From Cerasicoccus frondis (lineage in GTDB: Bacteria; Verrucomicrobiota; Verrucomicrobiia; Opitutales; Cerasicoccaceae), in NCBI GenBank assembly GCA_031296915.1, contig JAVDPC010000025.1, positions 29,233-93,232 of the forward strand: a stretch of 64,000 nt of DNA, in the 5' to 3' direction. The position numbers were made by a program, and so were the translations under genes. Of the stretch, positions 47,215 through 54,235 are shown one piece after another; position 1 is the stretch's first letter; each line of letters starts with the position of its first letter. A model generated the notes under the pieces. That model saw only the letters and a list, made by a program, of their open reading frames with translations. It did not search any database and was not told where the DNA came from.

Positions 47215-47228
47215 GCTTTGAAACCCGC

Positions 47229-49628
47229 ATGAAATTTCGCCCCATATTGCTGGCCTGGCTGCTCTTGCTGGGCGCGACGCTCATCATGGGCGCCGGCGCC
47301 TGGTGGCTGCTCGATCGTGAGGCCGACCGTGTGGATGCGCTAGCCAGTGTTTCGCTGGCCAATGGTGCTGCGTCCGTCGCGGAAAGCGTCGACCTGCTAA
47401 TGGAGGAGATTCGCAGCGGCGTGTCGGATGGCTTGCTCGTGGCGCGTCAATCGCCCATGCCGCGCAATGCCTTGTCGGAATTCGTTTCGAACAATCCATA
47501 CGTGGCCGTGGGTTTTTACTTCCGCGATGACGACGGCGTGACGACCTGGTACGGCGCTCGTGGCAATGCGCCTAGCCCGACTGCCTTGCGGGAAAGTGCA
47601 GACGGCGCTTACCCCTGGAGCCTCGCGGAGGCGATGCAGGACGATATGGAGGAGCAGGCGCTCGTGATGAACACCCTGCTCAAAGGCGCTTACGACAACG
47701 AGTTCACGCCCAAAGTAAACCGTCGTCCACTGATTCAAGCGCCCACGGATTTCATCGAAGACAATCGCTTGGAGTTAAAAGACCAGTCGGAAAAACAGGA
47801 GACTGAACCGCCGCAACAGAAAGGGGAGCTTGAGAAAAGCTACAGCAAGTCGGCTGCGCTGCGTCGGCAGCGGGAGAATGTGCGCCAAGTCAATGTGGCC
47901 AGCAACATCGCGCTGAATCAACAGGCTGCTGAGCCGCCCGCTGACTATAGCTATGCTCCAGAAGCGGATTACGCCGTGCCGCAGCAGGAATTGTTTGCGG
48001 ATAATTTATCTTCGCCGACGGCAACGCAAAGCTATGCGCCGCCCAGTGCAAAGCCTTCCACCGCGCCCAGCCGAGAAGCCCAATCTGCGGGACAGGAGCG
48101 CGAAGCGAGAAACATCGCCGATCTGCGAGCTGTCGCCGAAAGTAAGGCTGAGGCAGCGAAAAAAGCGGATGCTCCCCCGCCGCCCGCTGAATCACCGACA
48201 GCCTTCGCATTCGCTGAACCAGTTGCTGTTGTGCAACAACCCGATCGCAACGGCTTCTTGCCCCAGCAGGATAGATGGGATGCGGACAGCCAATTTGGCC
48301 GGGATTATTCGCGGGACGAGGCAGACTTTGCATCGCAGAGTGAAACTGGATTTGCGTTGGATGGTCTGCTTGGGGATGAGTTTGCCGTTGGATCAAGTCG
48401 GGTGCTGCCGGGGATAGATGATCAGCCCAAAATCGAACCCTGGAGCGCCGAAGATCTCTTTTTCCGTTTAAATGATGCGCCCCGTCTGCAGGCGCGCAGT
48501 GGTTGGCTGGTGAATGAATTTGACGATGCGGAACAGTGGTTAGCCTGGGTGGACTTGCCGGGGCAGGGCAACATACTCGGCGCCTGGCTCAACCGTGAAA
48601 CCGTCCTCGCCGAAATGGCCAAAACAATCAGCATCAGCCAGCAGAAAGATGTGCAGTTTGCGCTCGTGGACGCCGAGGGGCGACGTGTGGCCGGAGCAGG
48701 CGGCGACCGTTATTCCAGCGTGAGCAGAGCGGAGCCCGCCTTAACGCTTAATGTCGGCGCTGCGTTGCCAGGCTGGAAAATCGAGGCCTACCCAGCGCTT
48801 GCGGGCAATCCCTTTGGGAGCAGCTTTCGTTTGTTGGGCGGGCTCACCGTGACGGGGCTGAGCATTGCGATTTTATTGGGCGGCAGTCTGCTCCTCTGGC
48901 AGTCACAACGCGATGCGCTGGACGCCCAGCGCAAGACGACTTTCGTGGCCAATGTTTCCCACGAGCTGAAGACGCCGCTGACGAGTATTCGCCTGTTTGC
49001 TGAGATGCTGTATGACGGACGTGCGGGGGATGAGCGGAAACGCCAGCGCTACCTGCAAACCATGCTCAACGAAACCCAGCGTCTCACGCGGCTCGTCAAC
49101 AACGTGCTTGATTTCAGCCGACTGGAGCGCGGGCGCCGCGATTTTCAACACGAGGAGGCGGACGTGGCTTCGGTCGTAGGCGATATCATCGAAATGCAGC
49201 GCGACCGTTTACATGGCGAAGGTTTGGCCGTGGAATTTTCGCCGCCCAATGAGCCCATTTGCGCGCAACTCGACCGTGATGCGCTGGAGCAGATATTGCT
49301 GAACCTGCTGGACAACGCCGCCAAATATGCGCTGTCCGGCGAGCGCGTGGTGGTGTCGCTACAGTCGGAAGGCGAGGGCTGGAGCCTGAGCGTGTGCGAT
49401 TTCGGCCCTGGGATTCCCGCGTGGGAGCGGCAGCAGGTGTTTGAGGCGTTTCACCGCATCGATGACCGCTTGACGGCTGAGCGCCCCGGCTGTGGGCTGG
49501 GGCTTAGCATTGCGGCGCGGCTGGCTCAGGGCCTCGGCGGTCAACTGCGCTTGGAGCCGAATGACCCGCAAGGTTGCTGTTTCAAATTAATCGTTACGGA
49601 GAAAGTTTCCGCCCATGGCAAAAGATAA
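47229..49628 (+). CDS. Sensor histidine kinase with a long low-complexity periplasmic region
   Basis: The 799-residue protein has a first transmembrane helix at about 5-24 and a second at about 535-558, so about 500 residues lie in the periplasm. Residues about 177-390 are rich in Pro, Gln, Ala and Glu and look disordered. The cytoplasmic part has a HisKA domain with His578 (FVANVSHELKTPLTSIRLFA) and a catalytic domain with LLNLLDNAAKYAL and GPGIPAWERQQVFEAFHRID. The input signal is unknown. The last 14 bases overlap the regulator gene, so the two form a standard two-component pair. Confidence 0.92.
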   Translation: MKFRPILLAWLLLLGATLIMGAGAWWLLDREADRVDALASVSLANGAASVAESVDLLMEEIRSGVSDGLLVARQSPMPRNALSEFVSNNPYVAVGFYFRDDDGVTTWYGARGNAPSPTALRESADGAYPWSLAEAMQDDMEEQALVMNTLLKGAYDNEFTPKVNRRPLIQAPTDFIEDNRLELKDQSEKQETEPPQQKGELEKSYSKSAALRRQRENVRQVNVASNIALNQQAAEPPADYSYAPEADYAVPQQELFADNLSSPTATQSYAPPSAKPSTAPSREAQSAGQEREARNIADLRAVAESKAEAAKKADAPPPPAESPTAFAFAEPVAVVQQPDRNGFLPQQDRWDADSQFGRDYSRDEADFASQSETGFALDGLLGDEFAVGSSRVLPGIDDQPKIEPWSAEDLFFRLNDAPRLQARSGWLVNEFDDAEQWLAWVDLPGQGNILGAWLNRETVLAEMAKTISISQQKDVQFALVDAEGRRVAGAGGDRYSSVSRAEPALTLNVGAALPGWKIEAYPALAGNPFGSSFRLLGGLTVTGLSIAILLGGSLLLWQSQRDALDAQRKTTFVANVSHELKTPLTSIRLFAEMLYDGRAGDERKRQRYLQTMLNETQRLTRLVNNVLDFSRLERGRRDFQHEEADVASVVGDIIEMQRDRLHGEGLAVEFSPPNEPICAQLDRDALEQILLNLLDNAAKYALSGERVVVSLQSEGEGWSLSVCDFGPGIPAWERQQVFEAFHRIDDRLTAERPGCGLGLSIAARLAQGLGGQLRLEPNDPQGCCFKLIVTEKVSAHGKR

Positions 49629-50337
49629 AACCATTCTGGTCGCTGAGGACGACGCCAGCATTCGCCTTGGCTTGGTCGACACGCTGGAAAGTGAGGGCTA
49701 CGGCGTCGAAGAGGCCGTCAATGGCGAGGAAGCCGTCGCGCTGTTTCACGATGTGCAGCCAGACCTCGTGCTACTCGACATCATGATGCCGCGTCTCAGC
49801 GGCTACGACGTGTGCCGGGAAATCCGCAAATCCAACGCCGTCGTGCCCGTGCTGATGCTCAGCGCCAAGAGCGAGGAAATCGACAAAGTGCTCGGGCTCG
49901 AACTCGGCGCGGACGACTACATTACGAAGCCTTTCGGCGTGCGTGAGCTGTTGGCGCGCGTTTCGGCGGCGCTGCGACGGAGCAAGGCGGCGGGGGCTTC
50001 GGTTGCCTCAAGTGAAGTCCCGGCGAAGATTCAGTTTGGCCTGGCCGAGCTCGACACCGCGCTGCGCCAGCTCTGGCTGAACGGCGAAGGCGTTCCACTG
50101 ACTCAGCTCGAATACAAGCTGCTGATGGCGTTTCACCAGCACCCGGACCGCGCGTTGAGCCGCGATTTCCTGCTCAATGCGGCCTGGGGCATTGATTACC
50201 TCGGCACGACGCGCACGCTGGATCAACACGTTTCGCAGTTGCGACGCAAGGTGGAGGCAGACTCCGCCAAACCGCAGTTTTTGCTGACGGTTCACGGTTA
50301 CGGCTACCGCTATAAGCCGCCCGTGAATCCCGCTTAA
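49615..50337 (+). CDS. OmpR/PhoB-type response regulator
   Basis: The 240-residue regulator has a complete receiver domain: acidic residues Glu11, Asp12 and Asp13, phosphoacceptor Asp55 (LVLLDIMMPR), Thr/Ser near 82 and Lys104 (DYITKPFGV). The C-terminus is a winged helix (QLEYKLLMAFHQHP and TRTLDQHVSQLRRKVEADSA). It is the cognate partner of the upstream histidine kinase, whose gene overlaps its own by 14 bases; a TACGGAGAAAG Shine-Dalgarno sits before its ATG. Confidence 0.95.
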   Translation: MAKDKTILVAEDDASIRLGLVDTLESEGYGVEEAVNGEEAVALFHDVQPDLVLLDIMMPRLSGYDVCREIRKSNAVVPVLMLSAKSEEIDKVLGLELGADDYITKPFGVRELLARVSAALRRSKAAGASVASSEVPAKIQFGLAELDTALRQLWLNGEGVPLTQLEYKLLMAFHQHPDRALSRDFLLNAAWGIDYLGTTRTLDQHVSQLRRKVEADSAKPQFLLTVHGYGYRYKPPVNPA

Positions 50338-50383
50338 TCAGGGCTCCGTGATTGCTGCGCAAGAAGCGTGGCAGCGGCTACGC

Positions 50384-50605
50384 TCAGCGCAACCAGATCT
50401 GCCGTGTGCGTGGATTGCCCGAGGAGGCAAATTCGAGCTCCTCTTCGGCGAGCACGGCGTCGAGCTCCTCATGCGTGAAGTCGTAGCCGTCTTTAACCGC
50501 TTCGGCGATGAATTCATCTTTCGTTTCGATGACGTTGTATTTGTGGCGGAGGTTTTTATCTGCCCCTCCAGCGAACAGCAGTTTTTCGACGTTCTCCTTG
50601 GACAT
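50384..50605 (-). CDS. Nif11-type leader peptide (putative RiPP precursor)
   Basis: ATG 50605 gives a 73-residue product MSKENVEKLLFAGGADKNLR and onward, matching the Nif11 leader family, especially EFIAEAVKDGYDFTHEEL. A longer frame runs to 50818, but the Nif11 family starts at MSKENV. Nif11 leaders usually precede a ribosomally made, modified peptide. Here the tail after the leader is only about 15 residues, ending SSGNPRTRQIWLR, with no double glycine and no Cys, Ser/Thr-rich core. The divergent neighbour is an O-methyltransferase. No other maturation enzyme or exporter is nearby, so it may instead be a regulatory or stand-alone Nif11-domain protein. Confidence 0.7.
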   Translation of the reverse strand: MSKENVEKLLFAGGADKNLRHKYNVIETKDEFIAEAVKDGYDFTHEELDAVLAEEELEFASSGNPRTRQIWLR

Positions 50606-50880
50606 GGTTGGAATGCGTTGATCGTTGATGTGGGCGAAAATCGAACCGCCGATTTTTGCCGCAAATGTGCAGCATGCCACGGGCCGCCAAGGCGAAATGA
50701 TCAATCTTTGCGGCGAGTAGTCGCGCCGGTAATTGAGCTGATTAGCGAACGTTCGCGTTGGATGAGTCTGCTTTCTGCAGTGCCGGAAAAATGCGGTGTG
50801 GTATTCAAGATGAAGCAATGCTCATCATTGGACCAGTGTTCGACCTTGCTCAAGGGCGACTCTTCAGTTGAAATTTGCAC

Positions 50881-51888
50881 ATGGCTACCTCGAACCGCGA
50901 TCTCGACAAACTGTGGGACTTATTGCTCGCGCCCGTGGCGACTCAGGCGATTGGCGCCATGGCGCGGCTCGGCGTGGCGGACTGCCTGGCCGATGGCCCG
51001 AAAACGACGGCCGCAATTGCAAGCGCCGTCAACGCCCACGAGTCCAGCCTGCGCCGTTGCCTGCGGATGTTGACCGGCTATGGTCTTTTTGAACGGGCGG
51101 GGGAGGATGCCTGGGCGCTCACCGAGATGGGCGCCGCGCTCAAGTCGGATTCGCCGATGCCGTTTCGCTACCGGGCCATGGTCCACACCGATCCGGTTAA
51201 TTATGGCATCTTGCAGCGCATGACCGAGTGCATCCAGACCGGCGAACCCCAGGCCGAGGCCGCGCTGGGCAGCAGCGCTTGGGATTTTTACCAGAGCCAT
51301 CCCGAGCACGGGGGCAATTTCGGCCAGGCGATGGCCAATTTCTCCGAGGAGTCGATCCAAGCGGTGGTCGAAAACTGCGATTTCTCCGCCGCCGGGACGA
51401 TTGTCGATGTCGGCGGCGCGTATGGCGCGCTGTTGGCGGCGGTCCTGAGGAAGGCGCCCGAGGCGAAGGGTGTGCTCTTTGATCTGCCCAACAGCGTTGA
51501 AAACGCAGACGAAACGCTGGGCGATGTCAGCCCGCGCGTCGAGCGGGTAGGGGGGAGCTTTCTGGAAGATCCCTTGCCAGCGGGGGACCTTTTCCTGCTG
51601 AAACACGTCCTGCACAACTGGGACGACGCGCGCTGCGTGACGATTCTGAAGGGCATTCGTGCGGCGATGAATCCCGGCGCGAAGCTACTCGTGGTGGAGG
51701 TTGCGCTGCCCGAGGGCGATGCCTACGGCCCAGCTTTGCCCATGGATTTGCTGATGATGGTCGTGTTGGGCGGCGTCGAGCGCACGCTTGCAGAATACGA
51801 GGCGCTTTTTGCCCAGGCAGGGCTGAAATTGGCGCAGAATATCCCCAACGACAGCGTTTTTGCGCTGATTGAGGCAGTGGCGGTCTAG
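50881..51888 (+). CDS. SAM-dependent O-methyltransferase (acetylserotonin-type family 2)
   Basis: The start is ATG 50881. The 335-residue product has an N-terminal dimerisation winged helix (about 1-90) and a C-terminal Rossmann methyltransferase domain with IVDVGGAYGALLAAVLRK as SAM-binding motif. LKHVLHNWDDARCVTIL contains the catalytic-type His seen in plant and bacterial O-methyltransferases. These enzymes methylate hydroxyl groups of small molecules. The gene is divergent from the Nif11 leader gene with 275 bases between, and ends 82 bases before rpmI. The substrate is unknown. Confidence 0.85.
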   Translation: MATSNRDLDKLWDLLLAPVATQAIGAMARLGVADCLADGPKTTAAIASAVNAHESSLRRCLRMLTGYGLFERAGEDAWALTEMGAALKSDSPMPFRYRAMVHTDPVNYGILQRMTECIQTGEPQAEAALGSSAWDFYQSHPEHGGNFGQAMANFSEESIQAVVENCDFSAAGTIVDVGGAYGALLAAVLRKAPEAKGVLFDLPNSVENADETLGDVSPRVERVGGSFLEDPLPAGDLFLLKHVLHNWDDARCVTILKGIRAAMNPGAKLLVVEVALPEGDAYGPALPMDLLMMVVLGGVERTLAEYEALFAQAGLKLAQNIPNDSVFALIEAVAV

Positions 51889-51970
51889 CAAAGAGTTCCA
51901 TTTCCACGTTAAAAAACACTTGCCAAACGCCGGGAAACCCTGTGTTTTCTTCGGCTTTTCCACAATTCAT

Positions 51971-52165
51971 ATGGCACAGAAAACACGCAAAGCTATCGCC
52001 AAGCGCATCAAGGTCACAGGCACAGGTAAGGTTCGTCGCTGGAAGGCAAACCACCGCCACCTGCTGCGTAACAAGTCGCAGAAGACCAAGCGCGCGATGC
52101 GTCAAGATCACGGTCTGGGAGAGGGTCAAGCCAACCAGATGCTCCGTGGTGTTCCGCACGCGTAA
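51971..52165 (+). CDS. rpmI: Ribosomal protein L35
   Basis: The 64-residue basic protein MAQKTRKAIAKRIKVTGTGK and onward, with HRHLLRNKSQKTKRAMR, is L35 of the large subunit. The start at ATG 51971 gives the standard N-terminus; the longer frame upstream is not needed. It lies before rplT as usual, but infC, normally the first gene of this operon, is absent; an O-methyltransferase precedes it instead. Confidence 0.95.
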   Translation: MAQKTRKAIAKRIKVTGTGKVRRWKANHRHLLRNKSQKTKRAMRQDHGLGEGQANQMLRGVPHA

Positions 52166-52179
52166 CCAATAAATAATCC

Positions 52180-52220
52180 GGGCGCGTTCGAGGTGACAAC
52201 ACTAGGCGACCTCGCCGCCC
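52180..52220 (+). promoter_or_regulatory. Structured RNA between rpmI and rplT
   Basis: GGGCG (52180-52184) pairs with CGCCC (52216-52220), and CGAGGT (52189-52194) pairs with ACCTCG (52209-52214), giving a bulged stem with a 14-base loop about 25 bases before the rplT ATG. In many bacteria L20 controls its own operon through such structures. That role here is inference. Confidence 0.4.
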
Positions 52221-52244
52221 ACGAAACCAAGGAAATCACACAAC

Positions 52245-52622
52245 ATGCCACGAGCAACCAATGCACCCGCCACCCGCGCCCGCCGCAAGCGTAAGCTGAA
52301 GCAGGCCAAGGGATACTTCGGCAATAAGTCGCGTCTCTATCGTTACGCGAAGGACGCCGTATCGCGCTCCGGTAAGTTCGCTTACCGCGACCGCCGCAAA
52401 AAGAAGTCCGAGTTCCGTCAACTCTGGATCGTTCGCATCAACGCTGCCTGCCGTCCGCTGGACATCTCTTACAGCCGCCTCATGGAAGGCCTCAAGGCTG
52501 CCGAGATCGGTCTCGACCGCAAGGCGATCAGCGAAATGGCGATCCACGACGAAGCCGCGTTTGTTTCTCTCGTCGAAAAGGCTAAGGCCGCTCTTGCGGA
52601 CAAGGCTTCCAAGGCTGAGTAA
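52245..52622 (+). CDS. rplT: Ribosomal protein L20
   Basis: The 125-residue protein begins [20 protein letters not shown] and contains [19 protein letters not shown] and [12 protein letters not shown]-like text ([20 protein letters not shown]), the signature of L20, which binds 23S rRNA early in assembly. The extended C-terminus ([19 protein letters not shown]) is slightly longer than in E. coli. A strong terminator follows at 52667. Confidence 0.97.
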   Translation: MPRATNAPATRARRKRKLKQAKGYFGNKSRLYRYAKDAVSRSGKFAYRDRRKKKSEFRQLWIVRINAACRPLDISYSRLMEGLKAAEIGLDRKAISEMAIHDEAAFVSLVEKAKAALADKASKAE

Positions 52623-52666
52623 AGAAACACCAAGGCAGGACTGTCCCTGCTTGACGAATTTACGGA

Positions 52667-52695
52667 GGCGGCCAACGATGGCCGCCTTTTTTATT
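52667..52695 (+). terminator. Rho-independent terminator after rplT
   Basis: AGGCGGCC (52667-52674) pairs perfectly with GGCCGCCT (52681-52688), followed by TTTTTTATT. It separates rplT from pheS and could also act as an attenuator. Confidence 0.9.
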
Positions 52696-52727
52696 GCAGC
52701 GAAACTTGCGATAACCCGCAAACCCTC

Positions 52728-53768
52728 ATGAAGGAACAACTCCAGGCAATTCTCTCTGAAGTCGAAAGCGCCATTCCGGGCATCGTCAAACGACCGGATT
52801 TCGAGGCGTTTAAGGCCACTATTTCCGGCCCCAAAGGCAAGCTGACGGACATTCTTAAAGGCATGAAAGACGTGCCCAAGGAAGACCGTCCCGCCATGGG
52901 CAAGGTGATCAACGAATACAAGGTGCAGATCGAGGCCCTCTACACGCAGGCCCTCGAAAAGCTGGAAGAGCTTGAGCTCGCCGCCCGCATCGGCCCGGCC
53001 ATCGATCCCACGCTGCCCAGCCCCGACCCGGAAGCCGGCCTCTTGCACCCGCTCACGCAGACTCGTCGCCTGATGGACGACGTGTTCCGCAAGATCGGCT
53101 TCACCGTCGCCGAAGGCCCGGAAGTCGAGACCGAGTGGTTCTGCTTTGACGCGCTCAATACGCCCGAAGACCACCCGGCCCGCGACGAGCAGGACACGCT
53201 CTTCATGCCGGAAGACGCCAAGCTCAGCAACGTCTCCAAGAAGGGCGACGAGCGCTACATCCTGCGCTCGCACACCTCCACGGTGCAGATCCGCACGATG
53301 CTCGCCGAGAAGCCGCCGCTGCGCATTATCTCGCCCGGCCGTGTATTCCGCCGCGACACCACCGACGCAACCCACAGCGCCAATTTCCACCAATGCGAAG
53401 GCCTCTACATCGACCGCGAGGTGACCATCAAGGACCTCAAGGCTGTGCTCGATTACTTCGTGGCCGAGATCTTTGGCAAGGGCTCCAAGGTCCGCCTGCG
53501 CCCGAGCTTTTTCCCGTTCACCGAGCCGAGCTTTGAGCTCGATATGATGACGCCCAATCTCGGCAAGCTGTCCAACCAATGGATCGAGCTTGGCGGCTGT
53601 GGCATGGTTGACCCAAAGGTTTTCGAAAACGTCGGCATCAACCCGAACAAGTGGACCGGCTTTGCCTTCGGCATGGGCGTGGAGCGCATCGCGATGATCA
53701 TCCACGGCATCGACGACATCCGCCACTTCTACAACAACGACCTCCGCTTCCTGCGTCAGTTCGCGTAG
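52728..53768 (+). CDS. pheS: Phenylalanyl-tRNA synthetase alpha subunit
   Basis: The 346-residue class II catalytic subunit charges tRNA-Phe with PheT as an alpha2-beta2 enzyme. The N-terminus is a coiled coil for tRNA binding. HPLTQTRRLMDDVFRKIGF, FRRDTTDATHSANFHQCEGL and the closing FAFGMGVERIAMIIHGIDDI are the class II motifs 1, 2 and 3. In most bacteria pheT follows directly; here a four-helix-bundle gene lies between the two. Confidence 0.97.
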   Translation: MKEQLQAILSEVESAIPGIVKRPDFEAFKATISGPKGKLTDILKGMKDVPKEDRPAMGKVINEYKVQIEALYTQALEKLEELELAARIGPAIDPTLPSPDPEAGLLHPLTQTRRLMDDVFRKIGFTVAEGPEVETEWFCFDALNTPEDHPARDEQDTLFMPEDAKLSNVSKKGDERYILRSHTSTVQIRTMLAEKPPLRIISPGRVFRRDTTDATHSANFHQCEGLYIDREVTIKDLKAVLDYFVAEIFGKGSKVRLRPSFFPFTEPSFELDMMTPNLGKLSNQWIELGGCGMVDPKVFENVGINPNKWTGFAFGMGVERIAMIIHGIDDIRHFYNNDLRFLRQFA

Positions 53769-53771
53769 GGG

Positions 53772-54220
53772 CAGTATTCAGGAGTCAGAAGAGAGTAGAC
53801 AGAATTATGAATGCTGAAACGAAGCCCAGCGCAGTGCGCTTTACAGACTTACTAGTTTGGCAGAAGGCTCATGCATTCGTTTTGTCAGTCTACCGGATGA
53901 CGGCTGATTTCCCTAAGCATGAGTTGTATGGACTAACGTCACAGTTTCGCCGCGCGGCGGTATCGATTCCGGCAAATATTGCTGAAGGGTTTCGTAAGCA
54001 TGGGGCGAAAGACAAAGTCCGTTATATGAATATCGCGCAAGGTTCTCTCGAAGAGTGCCGGTATTACCTAATTCTTGCGAGCGATCTCAATTATCTACCA
54101 GAAAATTCAATGATGCGTGATCTAGATGAAGTTGGGCGCATGTTGAATTCATATGCGTCAAAAATCGCATCCCATTAACTATCCCGATATTCTGAATTCT
54201 GTATTCTGACTTCAGTATTC
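53772..54220. repeat. Repeat-bracketed insertion between pheS and pheT
   Basis: CAGTATTC occurs at 53772-53779 and again at 54213-54220 as a direct repeat. Inside it, AGTCAGAA (53783-53790) and ACAGAATT (53799-53806) have reverse complements at 54204-54211 and 54195-54202. These ordered inverted repeats enclose a single gene and interrupt an otherwise conserved synthetase pair, so the 449-base block looks like an inserted unit. Confidence 0.5.
53807..54178 (+). CDS. Four-helix-bundle protein (S23/IVP family)
   Basis: ATG 53807 gives a 123-residue product. FTDLLVWQKAHAFVLSVYRM, SQFRRAAVSIPANIAEGFRK and GSLEECRYYLILASDLNYL are typical of the 23S rRNA intervening-sequence-encoded four-helix bundle family. 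These proteins are common in Bacteroidetes, Planctomycetes and Verrucomicrobia and form pentamers; their role is not settled. The longer frame starting at 53651 overlaps pheS and is not real. The gene separates pheS from pheT and is bracketed by inverted repeats. Confidence 0.9.
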   Translation: MNAETKPSAVRFTDLLVWQKAHAFVLSVYRMTADFPKHELYGLTSQFRRAAVSIPANIAEGFRKHGAKDKVRYMNIAQGSLEECRYYLILASDLNYLPENSMMRDLDEVGRMLNSYASKIASH

Positions 54221-54235
54221 TAAAACACCTTTCCC

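Noticed and set aside
50606-50818. N-terminal extension of the Nif11 gene
   Set aside because: The Nif11 domain begins at MSKENV (50605); the upstream residues are low in similarity to any precursor.
53651-53806. N-terminal extension of the four-helix-bundle gene
   Set aside because: It overlaps pheS in another frame and its residues are unlike the family; the family start is ATG 53807.
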